A DNA stretch of 37,369 bases from DATGUA01 sp035301545 (GTDB lineage Bacteria > Bacillota > Clostridia > Tissierellales > Tissierellaceae). Every line of letters begins with the position of its first letter. Within the stretch, counting starts at the first letter, position 1. A model generated the notes under the pieces. The model was not told where the DNA came from. It saw only the letters and a list, made by a program, of their open reading frames with translations, and ran no database searches. The translations under genes were made by a program, and so were the position numbers. This document shows positions 9,070-17,216 of the stretch, piece by piece. Where the stretch lies: positions 1 through 37,369 of the forward strand of contig DATGUA010000012.1 of the NCBI GenBank assembly GCA_035301545.1, read 5' to 3'.

Positions 9070-9098
9070 GATTATTAATTTCCTTTTTAACCATAATA
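9070..9098 (+). promoter_or_regulatory. candidate forespore (sigma-G type) promoter of the SASP gene
   Basis: CATAATA at 9092-9098 matches the sigma-F/G -10 consensus (CATNNTA). GATTA at 9070-9074, 17 bp upstream, is a four-of-five match to the GHATR -35 element. The site lies about 50 bp before the spore protein start, where such a promoter is expected. Confidence 0.5.
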
Positions 9099-9148
9099 CT
9101 ATTATACAACAAAATATTTACTAAATAAATTTTGAGAGGAGATTTAAA

Positions 9149-9370
9149 ATGACTTCAAATAATACAGGAAACAATAAACTTGTAGTACCAGAAGCAAAGC
9201 AAGCATTAAATCAAATGAAAGTTGAGATAGCATCTGAATTAGGTATGACTAATTACGAATCTATGGATAAAGGTAATCTTTCAGCTAGAGAAAATGGATA
9301 TGTTGGTGGATATATGACTAAGAATTTAGTTAAAATGGCTCAACAAAATCTAGGTGGAACAAATAAATAG
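9149..9370 (+). CDS. alpha/beta-type small acid-soluble spore protein
   Basis: A 73-residue DNA-binding protein that coats DNA in the spore core and protects it from damage; it is degraded at germination by the protease GPR. The GPR cleavage region (MKVEIASELG) and the C-terminal signature KGNLSARENGYVGGYMTKNLV are both clear. The ATG at 9149 follows AGAGGAG at good spacing. It is a one-gene unit with a candidate forespore promoter in front and a strong terminator behind. This is the best evidence in the window that the organism forms endospores. Confidence 0.96.
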   Translation: MTSNNTGNNKLVVPEAKQALNQMKVEIASELGMTNYESMDKGNLSARENGYVGGYMTKNLVKMAQQNLGGTNK

Positions 9371-9379
9371 TAATAATTG

Positions 9380-9403
9380 GGAAGATAGATTAATCTATCT
9401 TCC
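9380..9403 (+). terminator. terminator of the SASP gene
   Basis: A perfect 11-bp inverted repeat, GGAAGATAGAT then ATCTATCTTCC with a 2-nt centre, beginning 10 nt after the stop codon and followed by TTTATTTTAATTC. Confidence 0.9.
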
Positions 9404-9421
9404 TTTATTTTAATTCTTATT

Positions 9422-9562
9422 TTAATTAAACTCTACTATTACATTACAAAAACCTATTTCTTTTAGAATAGACATTAATACTTCTTCTGCTTCCTTTAAC
9501 AACCCATTATCTATTGCCTTATCTTTTCAGATTCATCTATTCCCCTTAAAATTCTTTTACAA
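9422..9562 (-). pseudogene. decayed coding sequence, parent gene not recognised
   Basis: On the minus strand an open stretch ends at a TAA at 9422-9424 and reads KDKAIDNGLLKEAEEVLMS, then ILKEIGFCNVIVEFN, with protein-like composition. Just upstream, in another frame, the stretch KRILRGIDESEK is seen. A single frameshift near 9525 would join them. There is no start codon and no ribosome binding site. It follows immediately after the small ORF ending at 9564 and may be the rest of the same gene, or of a neighbour. I do not recognise the parent protein. Confidence 0.35.
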
Positions 9563-9563
9563 A

Positions 9564-9839
9564 CTATAATCTAGGATTATAAATCTCATATATACTATAT
9601 ATTAGTATATCTTCTTCTGTTAATAACTTTACTATTTTAGGAATTTCTTTAGTGGTAATCTTTAGTTCTACTCCATTATATTTATATATAATATCTTCTA
9701 TATCAATTATATCAGACTTTTTTAACACATCTCTTAATTTTGATAAAATACTTTCCTTATCTAATAAAAAAAAGATCTTCTTCTTTTCTTCTGTATTATT
9801 TTTGGTATCTATTTTATTAATTAATAAGACGTCATTCAT
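9564..9839 (-). CDS. small protein resembling the C-terminal domain of ABC transporter ATPases; possibly a gene remnant
   Basis: A 91-residue ORF that starts at ATG 9839 with AAAGGTG a few bases upstream. Residues from about 20 on (KIFFLLDKESILSKL, a variable middle, then VELKITTKEIPKIVKLL and ILIYSIYEIYNPRL) follow the pattern of the accessory domain found after the ATPase core in many ABC transporter ATP-binding proteins, which usually ends in SLEDxFL. Here the ORF stops exactly where that LED motif would begin. No Walker motifs or permease are nearby. It may be the 3' remnant of a deleted ABC gene or a stand-alone small protein. The similarity is judged by eye. Confidence 0.4.
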   Translation of the reverse strand: MNDVLLINKIDTKNNTEEKKKIFFLLDKESILSKLRDVLKKSDIIDIEDIIYKYNGVELKITTKEIPKIVKLLTEEDILIYSIYEIYNPRL

Positions 9840-9989
9840 TCTAGCACACCTTTCTTTGGTTTACTATTATTAAATACTAATATTAATGTCTATATATTTC
9901 TACCCATATATTTTCTTAACTAAACTTATTTACTTTCAATTGTAGATATAAAGAAGATATGATATTCTATATGAAATAGAGGTGATTTT

Positions 9990-10670
9990 TTGGATAATTA
10001 TTTAACTAATTTATCAAAATGCATACTATTTCAAACTATGAAACCATCTGCAATAAAATCTATATTATCATCTATAAATGTTAATATAGCAAATTATAAA
10101 AAAGATGAAGTTATTGCGGTAGAAGGTAGTAATTGTAATAGTCTGGGTATCGTCTTAAACGGTCAAATTGAAATTCATAAACCTTTATCCTCTGGTAAGG
10201 TAGTTACTATAAATCACTTTAAAACAGGTGGAATATTTGGGGAAGCTTTAATATTTTCTGATGACCATCTTTATCCAGCTACAGTTGTATCTTCTGAAGA
10301 TTCTCAAATTATGTATATATATAAAGAAGATATAGTTAAGATAATGCAATTAGAGTCTAAAATAGCATATAACTTTATAAGTGTATTGTCTGATAGAATA
10401 CTTATGCTAAATAATAGAATTACTAATCTCTCTTATGATACATTAAGGAGAAAGATTTCTAGCTTTTTATTATTAGAACATAATAAACAAAAAACTACCT
10501 ATCTTATAGTTCCTCACGATAGAAAGAAAATGGCCGAATTATTAAATATATCTCGTCCTTCCTTATCTAGAGAACTAAGCAATATGCAATCTGAAAACCT
10601 AATAAAATTTCATAAAAATGAAATTGAAATTCTAAATTTAAACAAATTAGAACAAATTTTAATAGAATAA
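9990..10670 (+). CDS. Crp/Fnr family transcriptional regulator
   Basis: A 226-residue regulator with an N-terminal cyclic-nucleotide-binding-type beta barrel (about residues 10-125, including GIVLNGQIEIHKP and TGGIFGEALIFSD), a long dimer helix, and a C-terminal winged helix (about 150-215) with recognition helix SRPSLSRELSNMQSENLI. The conserved Arg/Ser cAMP-contact pattern is not evident, so another signal is likely. Only two cysteines are seen near the N-terminal half, so an Fnr-type iron-sulfur cluster is unlikely. The start is TTG at 9990 after GAGGTGATT. It is monocistronic and on the strand opposite to its neighbours; its targets are unknown. It resembles clostridial HcpR-like regulators, but this is not certain. 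Confidence 0.88.
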   Translation: MDNYLTNLSKCILFQTMKPSAIKSILSSINVNIANYKKDEVIAVEGSNCNSLGIVLNGQIEIHKPLSSGKVVTINHFKTGGIFGEALIFSDDHLYPATVVSSEDSQIMYIYKEDIVKIMQLESKIAYNFISVLSDRILMLNNRITNLSYDTLRRKISSFLLLEHNKQKTTYLIVPHDRKKMAELLNISRPSLSRELSNMQSENLIKFHKNEIEILNLNKLEQILIE

Positions 10671-10676
10671 CAAATC

Positions 10677-10719
10677 CCCTTCTAATAATTGTATTTTGAT
10701 TCACAATATATTAGAAGGG
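10677..10719. terminator. convergent terminator between the Crp/Fnr gene and the PAP2 gene
   Basis: An 11-bp perfect stem, CCCTTCTAATA with TATTAGAAGGG, plus an inner ATTGT/ACAAT pairing. It starts 7 nt after the plus-strand stop and lies 22 nt before the end of the minus-strand PAP2 gene. T-tracts are weak on both sides, so it could serve either gene. Confidence 0.75.
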
Positions 10720-10740
10720 AATTTAGTTTTAATATCTTCA

Positions 10741-11340
10741 TTATAATAATAAAGATATATTAAATATTATATATCCCATTATATATCCACCTACAACATC
10801 TGTAGGCCAATGAACACCTAAGTATATTCTACTTATTCCCATTAATAATATAAATAGGCCTGTCCCTATCTTAATTAACACTTTCTTACTTTCATTTTTT
10901 TCAAACCTAGTCAATAGATATGCTATTGCAAGCCACATACTCATAGTCACCATTGAATGTCCACTTGGAAAACTAAGACCGCTTTTAGTTACCCTAAAAT
11001 AGTCTATTGGTCTAGTTCTTTGGAAAAATAATTTTAATAGAAAATTAACACCAAAACTTCCAAATATATTAAATATTAATAATTTCGCTTCATAATACTT
11101 TTCTTTATTTACTAAATAAATAGTTAATAATATTAGACCTGGAACTAAAATTTTCCAGGATCCGAAAAGTGATATTATCTTCATTATATTTAATATATAT
11201 ATATTAGTACTTTGATGTAATAAATCTAATATAGATATATCAAATAATATTCCCTCTGTTGAATTTCTAATTGAGAATCCTAATATAGCAAATACTACTA
11301 ATAAAATTGTTGAAAAGATTAACTTCTTTCTGTTTCTCAT
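10741..11340 (-). CDS. PAP2 superfamily membrane phosphatase
   Basis: A 199-residue polytopic membrane protein with an N-terminal helix and the three phosphatase motifs in order: KLFFQRTRP, FPSGHSMVT, and SRIYLGVHWPTDVVGG. These hold the catalytic His/Asp and phosphate-binding Arg residues of phosphatidic acid phosphatase/undecaprenyl pyrophosphatase-type enzymes, which act on lipid phosphates at the outer membrane face. Which lipid is the substrate (undecaprenyl pyrophosphate, phosphatidylglycerol phosphate or another) is not decidable from sequence. The ATG at 11340 has AAAGGAG in front. It lies just beyond the lpdA terminator. Confidence 0.88.
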   Translation of the reverse strand: MRNRKKLIFSTILLVVFAILGFSIRNSTEGILFDISILDLLHQSTNIYILNIMKIISLFGSWKILVPGLILLTIYLVNKEKYYEAKLLIFNIFGSFGVNFLLKLFFQRTRPIDYFRVTKSGLSFPSGHSMVTMSMWLAIAYLLTRFEKNESKKVLIKIGTGLFILLMGISRIYLGVHWPTDVVGGYIMGYIIFNISLLL

Positions 11341-11363
11341 AACTTTCTCCTTTAAATAAAATT

Positions 11364-11400
11364 AAAAAAAGAAGATAGCTTAGAGCTATCTTCTTTTTTT
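11364..11400 (-). terminator. terminator of the glycine cleavage operon, overlapping the end of lpdA
   Basis: A perfect stem made of AAAAAAAGAAGATAGCT and AGCTATCTTCTTTTTTT around a 3-nt centre TAG. The core GC-containing part is 10 bp, flanked by A and T tracts so it can act on both strands. The lpdA stop codon (11386-11388) and the last four sense codons lie inside the first arm. Confidence 0.92.
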
Positions 11401-12810
11401 CCTCCTCTTTCTAGGTGGAGCTATATGAATCGCTTTATTATCTAAGCCTTGTACAGCTTCCATAAATGTTTCACTCAGAGTTGGATGGGCATGTATAGTT
11501 CTATTTATACTATCTACATCTAAATCATTAGACATAACAAATGCTCCTTCATGTATAAGATCATTAGCATTTGGACCTAATATAGTAACTCCTAATATTT
11601 TATTATCTTCTTTACTAGCAAATACTTTTATAAATCCGTCAGTCTCACCTAATGATAATGCTTTTCCATTAGCAGCAAACATGAATTTACTTCCTTTGTA
11701 TTCTATACCTTGCTCTTTTAATTCATCTTCAGTTGAACCTACAAAAGCTACCTCAGGTAGTGTAAACACACAATCAGGGTATACATCTAAGTTTACAACA
11801 GGTTCTTCACCCATTAATTTTTCCATTACGTGCATTCCTTGACTAGATGCTACATGAGCTAATTGAATTCCTGTATTATTCACATCACCTATAGCATATA
11901 TACCTTTTACTGTAGTCTCATATTCATCACTTACTTCTATTCCACTTCTGTCATAAGAAATATTTAATTCGTCTAAGTTTAAACCTTCTACTACCGGCCT
12001 TCTACCTGCAGCAATTAATACTTTGTCACCTACAACTTCTATTTCTTTATCTTTATTTTTATACTTAGCCACAACTTTTAATTGATCGCCATCTTTTGTG
12101 ATTTCCTTTGCTCTTATATCAACATAAGTTTCCATTCCTTGTTGTTTAAAAAGTCTAGGTAATCTTCTAGCAATTTCACGATCTCTATTTTTAAGTATTC
12201 GAGAAGCTAATAAAGTTACTTGAGAACCTAATTCTTGATAAATACTAGCAAATTCAAGTCCTATAACTCCTCCACCTACTACTATTAATCTTTCAGGAAT
12301 TTCTTTCATTTCTAAAAGATCATCTGAAGTAATTACTCCTTCTAAATCTACACCTTTTGTTTCCGTCATTTGAGGTGTTGATCCTGTAGCTATAATTATA
12401 TTATCTACTTCTATTTCTTCAGTTTCTCCTGTGTGTAAATCTACTGTTACTGTATTTTTATCTTTAATTGAAGCTGTTCCAGATAGTTCATGAATATTTG
12501 GATATGATGATACAAGTTGTTCTACCCCACCTACCAAAGTTTCTACCACTTTATTTTTTCTGTTATATAAAGCTTCTCCACTTTGATTGTATCCATCTAC
12601 TTCTATTCCAAATTCATCTGATCTTTTAAGAGAACTCATTATTTGTGCATTTTTAAAATAGGTCTTAGTAGGGATACATCCCCTATTAAGGCATGTTCCC
12701 CCTACTCTATCCTTTTCTATTAAATAAATATTTGCACCTAATTGAGCTCCTCTTATTGCAGTTTCATATCCGCCTGGTCCTGCTCCTATGATTGCAATAT
12801 TTTTTGCCAA
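11386..12810 (-). CDS. lpdA: dihydrolipoyl dehydrogenase (glycine cleavage L protein)
   Basis: This flavoenzyme reoxidises the dihydrolipoyl arm of GcvH with NAD+. It has the FAD motif GAGPGG near residue 9, the redox disulfide GGTCLNRGCIPTK, the NAD motif VVGGGVIGLEFAS, the second FAD contact GIYAIGDVN and the catalytic base in HAHPTLSET. There is no N-terminal lipoyl domain. The 474-residue protein ends in a strongly basic PRKRRKKRR tail, partly encoded by the terminator hairpin, which ordinary family members lack. It is the last gene of the gcv operon, 3 nt after gcvPB, indicating dedication to glycine metabolism. Confidence 0.96.
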   Translation of the reverse strand: MAKNIAIIGAGPGGYETAIRGAQLGANIYLIEKDRVGGTCLNRGCIPTKTYFKNAQIMSSLKRSDEFGIEVDGYNQSGEALYNRKNKVVETLVGGVEQLVSSYPNIHELSGTASIKDKNTVTVDLHTGETEEIEVDNIIIATGSTPQMTETKGVDLEGVITSDDLLEMKEIPERLIVVGGGVIGLEFASIYQELGSQVTLLASRILKNRDREIARRLPRLFKQQGMETYVDIRAKEITKDGDQLKVVAKYKNKDKEIEVVGDKVLIAAGRRPVVEGLNLDELNISYDRSGIEVSDEYETTVKGIYAIGDVNNTGIQLAHVASSQGMHVMEKLMGEEPVVNLDVYPDCVFTLPEVAFVGSTEDELKEQGIEYKGSKFMFAANGKALSLGETDGFIKVFASKEDNKILGVTILGPNANDLIHEGAFVMSNDLDVDSINRTIHAHPTLSETFMEAVQGLDNKAIHIAPPRKRRKKRR

Positions 12811-12813
12811 ATA

Positions 12814-14271
12814 CTACACCTTCTTCCTCTCGTATTTCAATACTGGCTTTCGAGCCGCTTCTACTTCATCAGGTCTTCTAACTCCTACATTATGTGGTGC
12901 TTCTTTTAACATATCTACATTAGTTCTAGCTTCTTCTGCTATTTGTGTCATAGCATCAACAAACTCATCTAAAGTTTCTTTAGTTTCAGTTTCAGTTGGC
13001 TCAATCATTTGAGCTTCTTTAACTATTAATGGGAAATAAACTGTTGGTGGATGAATACCAAAATCTAACAGTCTTTTAATTACGTCTGTTGTAGTAGTTT
13101 CCTCACCTTTTAGTCCGGCTAATACAAATTCATGTTTATATATTGTATCTATAGGTAAATGATAGTCATCTTTTAATTTTTGTGCTAAATAATTTGCATT
13201 TAATACAGCCATTGATGAAGCTTCTCTCAATCCATCTCCACCCATAGTTAACATATAACTATATCCTCTAACTAAGATTCCAAAATGCCCATAGAAATCT
13301 TTTACTTTACCTATAGAATTTGGATGATCATAGTCAAATGAATATTTATCTTCTTCTTTTACTATTCTTGGAACTGGTAAAAATTCTGCTAGATGTTCTT
13401 TAACACCTATTGGCCCAGCACCTGGTCCTCCACCACCGTGAGGTGTAGAAAATGTTTTATGGATATTATAATGCACAGCATCAAATCCCATATCTCCAGG
13501 TCTTGCATGACCTAATATAGCATTAGAGTTAGCACCATCAAAGAATACTTGCCCTCCTGCATCATGAACAATTTTTGTTATTTCTTTGATGTTTTTCTCA
13601 AATAATCCTAAAGTATTTGGATTAGTTAACATTAATGCTGCTGTATCATCACCTACTAAAGCCTTTAAATGCTCTACATCTACAGTTCCACTTTCATTAG
13701 ATTTTAATTCTAATGTCTTATATCCTGCCATTGCTGAAGTTGCTGGATTTGTTCCATGAGCTGAATCTGGTATTATAACCTTATCTCTATGTGTATCTCC
13801 ATTTGCTTCATGGAATGCTTTTATAACCATAATACTTGTAAGTTCACCTTGCGCACCAGCAGCAGGTTGTAAACTCATCTCATCCATTCCTGATATTTCT
13901 TCCATGGTTTTCCCAAGTTCGTAGAGTAATTGTAAAGCACCTTGAACTGTGTCTTCACTTTGTAATGGATGGATATTAGCAAAACCATTTAATCTTGCCA
14001 TATCTTCATTTATTCTTGGATTATATTTCATAGTACAAGACCCTAATGGATAAAATCCTGTATCTAATCCAAAGTTTTTATCTGAAAGACTTGTATAATG
14101 TCTTATTACTTCAAATTCGCTTACTTCTGGTAATTCTAATTCTTTTTCATTTAAAAATTCTCCTGGAATAAGATCTTCTACATCTACATCTTCTACATCC
14201 AGTGATGGGAGTTTGTATCCTTTTCTACCTGGTTTTGACAATTCAAATATTAATTTATCATAGTCTTTCAT
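12814..14271 (-). CDS. gcvPB: glycine dehydrogenase (decarboxylating) subunit 2
   Basis: This is the PLP-bearing half of the split P protein, which decarboxylates glycine and transfers the aminomethyl group to lipoyl-GcvH. The PLP lysine is in HYNIHKTFSTPHGGGGPGAG, preceded by DGANSNAILG. I choose ATG 14271 (485 residues, MKDYDKLIFELSKPGRKGY), because GGAGG is nine bases upstream and the family normally begins this way. An upstream in-frame start at 14292 would overlap gcvPA. It begins one base after the gcvPA stop, which suggests coupled synthesis of the two halves in equal amounts. Confidence 0.97.
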   Translation of the reverse strand: MKDYDKLIFELSKPGRKGYKLPSLDVEDVDVEDLIPGEFLNEKELELPEVSEFEVIRHYTSLSDKNFGLDTGFYPLGSCTMKYNPRINEDMARLNGFANIHPLQSEDTVQGALQLLYELGKTMEEISGMDEMSLQPAAGAQGELTSIMVIKAFHEANGDTHRDKVIIPDSAHGTNPATSAMAGYKTLELKSNESGTVDVEHLKALVGDDTAALMLTNPNTLGLFEKNIKEITKIVHDAGGQVFFDGANSNAILGHARPGDMGFDAVHYNIHKTFSTPHGGGGPGAGPIGVKEHLAEFLPVPRIVKEEDKYSFDYDHPNSIGKVKDFYGHFGILVRGYSYMLTMGGDGLREASSMAVLNANYLAQKLKDDYHLPIDTIYKHEFVLAGLKGEETTTTDVIKRLLDFGIHPPTVYFPLIVKEAQMIEPTETETKETLDEFVDAMTQIAEEARTNVDMLKEAPHNVGVRRPDEVEAARKPVLKYERKKV

Positions 14272-14272
14272 A

Positions 14273-15616
14273 TTATATGCCCTCCAATACACTGCTTAGC
14301 TTATCAATTTCATCCTTGGTTCTTTTTTCTGTAACTGCATATAATATTGCATCTTCAAATTGAGAATAATCTCTACCAAGATGATATCCGCCTAAAATAT
14401 CTTCGTCTTTTAGTCCATCTAGAATTTCATCAGCATTATTATCAGATGTTAATGCAAATTCTTTAAAGAATGGTTGGTCGAATAGAGGCTTATACTTACC
14501 TGATTCTGTTAACTTTTTCATAGCATAGTGAGCTTTTTTAGTACTTTGTAAAGCTACTTCTCTTAAACCTTTTTTACCTAGGGTAACTAGATATATTGTA
14601 GCAATTAAAGTATTTAAACCTTGATTTGAAGTTATATTAGATGTTGCTCTTTCTCTTCTAATATGTTGCTCCCTAGTAGATAAAGTTAAAACATAAGACC
14701 TTTTACCATCTTCATCCTCTGTTTCTCCCACTATTCTACCTGGCATTTTTCTCATGTATTTTTTATTAGCAGCCATAAATCCTAAATATGGTCCACCAAA
14801 AGCTAAAGGCACACCTAAAGATTGACCTTCACCAACCACTATATCTGCTCCTAAGTCTCCAGGTCTTTTTAGAATTCCTAGAGATATTGGGTCTACTGAT
14901 GTTATAAGACCTGCTCTTTTCACCTTATGAGTTATATCTGCTGTTTTCTCTATATCTTCTATCGCACCAAAGAAATTAGGACTTTGAATAATAACCGCCC
15001 CAACATCATCAGACATCTTATTTTCTAAATCCTCTAAATCAGTTACTCCATCCTCCATATCTATTTCTATTACCTTTAAATCTTGTACATAAGCATATCT
15101 ATTTAAAACTTTTCTTGCGTCAGGTTTAACAGTTTTAGATATAAGTATTTCTTTTTTTCTAGCTACAGATGTAGCCATCAATGCTGCTTCAGCAATAGCT
15201 ACACCCTCATCATATAAAGATGCATTAGATATATCCATTCCTGTTAAGTCAGCAATTAGAGTTTGATACTCAAATAAATATCTTAAAGTACCTTGACTGG
15301 CTTCCGATTGATAAGGAGTATATGATGTAAAAAATTCCCCTCTGGAAATAATATGATCAATAATTGAAGGAATATAATGATCATATGCACCAGCACCTAG
15401 AAAACAAGTCATATCATTAATAGTTCGGTTTTTACCTGCTAGTTCATTTAAATATTTACTTACTTCTAATTCAGATTTTGCTGGTTCTAAGTCTAATCCG
15501 TCTTTTGAAGTTACATCTTCTGGGATATCTGCAAATAACTCATCAACAGAATCTAATCCCAGAAATTCTAGCATTGCTTTTTTGTCTTCTTCTGTATGTG
15601 GGATATAAGGATACAT
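14273..15616 (-). CDS. gcvPA: glycine dehydrogenase (decarboxylating) subunit 1
   Basis: The N-terminal half of the split P protein, without the PLP lysine, partner of GcvPB. It has the family opening YPYIPHTEEDKKAMLEFLG, then NDMTCFLGAGAYDHYIPS, YTPYQSEASQGTLRYLFEYQ and GEGQSLGVPLAFGGPYLGF. I prefer ATG 15616 (447 residues) over the in-frame TTG at 15622 because the family usually starts here. The ribosome binding site lies inside the last codons (Glu-Glu-Glu) of gcvH, so expression is closely tied to gcvH. Confidence 0.97.
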   Translation of the reverse strand: MYPYIPHTEEDKKAMLEFLGLDSVDELFADIPEDVTSKDGLDLEPAKSELEVSKYLNELAGKNRTINDMTCFLGAGAYDHYIPSIIDHIISRGEFFTSYTPYQSEASQGTLRYLFEYQTLIADLTGMDISNASLYDEGVAIAEAALMATSVARKKEILISKTVKPDARKVLNRYAYVQDLKVIEIDMEDGVTDLEDLENKMSDDVGAVIIQSPNFFGAIEDIEKTADITHKVKRAGLITSVDPISLGILKRPGDLGADIVVGEGQSLGVPLAFGGPYLGFMAANKKYMRKMPGRIVGETEDEDGKRSYVLTLSTREQHIRRERATSNITSNQGLNTLIATIYLVTLGKKGLREVALQSTKKAHYAMKKLTESGKYKPLFDQPFFKEFALTSDNNADEILDGLKDEDILGGYHLGRDYSQFEDAILYAVTEKRTKDEIDKLSSVLEGI

Positions 15617-15622
15617 ATTCAA

Positions 15623-16006
15623 TTATTCCTCCTCTGATGTAAACTCTTCATATTCCTCGCTTGACATTAATTCATCTACTTGAGATTTGTCTGCTAATTC
15701 TACTTTAACCAACCAGTTTTCAAAAGCATCTTCGTTAATTAATTCTGGACTATCTAGTAGATCCTCATTAACTTCTACAACTTTTCCATCTACTGGCATA
15801 TAAGAGTCTGATGCAGCCTTAACTGATTCCACTCCTGCAAGTACATCATCTTTTTCTAATTCATCGCCTTCTTCTGGTAGTTCAACATATACTATGTCTC
15901 CTAATTCATCTTGTGCAAAATCTGTAATTCCTATATAAGCTTCTTCGCCTTCTACTTTTACCCACTCATGATCTTCAGCATAGAATAAATCTTTTACAAC
16001 TTTCAT
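15623..16006 (-). CDS. gcvH: glycine cleavage system H protein
   Basis: A lipoyl carrier protein of 127 residues that shuttles the aminomethyl group between P, T and L proteins. The lipoylated lysine is in GVESVKAASDSYMPV, and HEWVKVEGEEAYIGITDFA marks the N-terminal half. It ends in an acidic EEYEEFTSEEE tail whose codons double as the ribosome binding site for gcvPA. It lies second in the operon, 30 nt after gcvT. No lipoate ligase gene is in the window. Confidence 0.97.
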   Translation of the reverse strand: MKVVKDLFYAEDHEWVKVEGEEAYIGITDFAQDELGDIVYVELPEEGDELEKDDVLAGVESVKAASDSYMPVDGKVVEVNEDLLDSPELINEDAFENWLVKVELADKSQVDELMSSEEYEEFTSEEE

Positions 16007-16036
16007 CTTTACATCCTCCTAATATTTTTTTATTTG

Positions 16037-17134
16037 TTATTTATTTTTTAAAAAATTTTTATCTATTATTTTAGCTTTAACTGGTCTATTTCTAACCATA
16101 ATATCTATTTCATTACCTATCTCAGTTTCGTCAACGGATATAAGCGCATTACCAATGTTCTTACCTAAAGTTGGACTTCTATATCCAGTAGTTACATGGC
16201 CTATTTTCTTACCATCTTTTTCTATTTCATAACCTTCTCTAGGTATACCTCTACCTAATAATTCAAATCCTGCCAATGTTCTTTCTAGGCCTTCTTCCCA
16301 TTGTTTATTTAAAGTTTCTTTCCCTATAAAGTCAGATTCTTTATTAAGTTTAACAGCAAATTTAAATCCGCCTTCTAATGGGTTGATTTCTGGGGATACT
16401 TCTTGACCATATAACCCTAATGATGCTTCAAATCTTAAAGTATCTCTAGCACCAAGTCCTGCAGGCTTTATACCTTCTTCTTGGCCTGCTTCTAGGATTT
16501 CTTTCCAAACCTTTGCTGCGTCTTCATTCTTAATATATAATTCAAATCCTTCTTCACCTGTGTATCCCGTAGTAGATATCATAGCATTAACGCCAGCTAC
16601 ATCAACATTATCTACTAATCTAAAAAATTTAATTTTAGATAAATCAGTATCTGTTAATTTTTGTAATATTTTTTGAGCTAATGGTCCTTGTAAAGCAAGA
16701 GTTGCAGTATCTTGAGAAACATCTTCTACTTCAACATCAAAGTCTTTTTTATGTTCATTTATCCATTCTAAATCCTTCTCTGTATTAGCAGCATTTACTA
16801 CTAAAAAGTATTTTTCATCATTATACTTATAAACTAGTAAATCATCTACAACACCACCGTCAGGATAACACATGAATGTGTATACTACTTGATTATCTTT
16901 TGCTTTTCCAATGTTATTTGTCATTAAATAATCTAAAAATGCAGTAGCATCCTTTCCAGTTACATTAATATCTCCCATATGAGACACGTCAAAAATTCCT
17001 GCTTCATTTCTTACAGCATTATGTTCTGGTACTAATCCTTCATACTGTACAGGTAATAACCACCCTGCATAATCAACGATTTTACCATCGAGCTTAACAT
17101 GTTCATCATATAATGGAGTTTTCTTACCTTCCAT
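16037..17134 (-). CDS. gcvT: aminomethyltransferase (glycine cleavage T protein)
   Basis: It transfers the methylene carbon from aminomethyl-GcvH to tetrahydrofolate, releasing ammonia. The 365-residue protein has FDVSHMGDINVTGKDA, the folate-binding-domain phrase STTGYTGEEGFELY, and GLGARDTLRFEASLGLYGQE, all typical of GcvT. The ATG at 17134 follows a TAGGAG site. It is the first gene of gcvT-gcvH-gcvPA-gcvPB-lpdA. I searched the upstream region for the conserved glycine riboswitch elements and did not find them; instead an inverted repeat lies about 50-80 bp upstream. Confidence 0.97.
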   Translation of the reverse strand: MEGKKTPLYDEHVKLDGKIVDYAGWLLPVQYEGLVPEHNAVRNEAGIFDVSHMGDINVTGKDATAFLDYLMTNNIGKAKDNQVVYTFMCYPDGGVVDDLLVYKYNDEKYFLVVNAANTEKDLEWINEHKKDFDVEVEDVSQDTATLALQGPLAQKILQKLTDTDLSKIKFFRLVDNVDVAGVNAMISTTGYTGEEGFELYIKNEDAAKVWKEILEAGQEEGIKPAGLGARDTLRFEASLGLYGQEVSPEINPLEGGFKFAVKLNKESDFIGKETLNKQWEEGLERTLAGFELLGRGIPREGYEIEKDGKKIGHVTTGYRSPTLGKNIGNALISVDETEIGNEIDIMVRNRPVKAKIIDKNFLKNK

Positions 17135-17183
17135 TTAATCACGCTCCTATCTATTATTATATATTTTAAACTACTTACTACAC

Positions 17184-17216
17184 TTGTTATAAGCAGATCA
17201 TTTCCACTTATAACAA
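17184..17216 (-). repeat. 10-bp perfect inverted repeat upstream of gcvT, candidate operator or leader hairpin
   Basis: TTGTTATAAG (17184-17193) and CTTATAACAA (17207-17216) are separated by 13 nt. On the minus strand the first arm reads TTGTTATAAG, which contains an extended -10-like TGTTATAA, so the repeat may overlap the promoter and act as an operator. Alternatively it may form a 5'-UTR stem. Confidence 0.55.
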
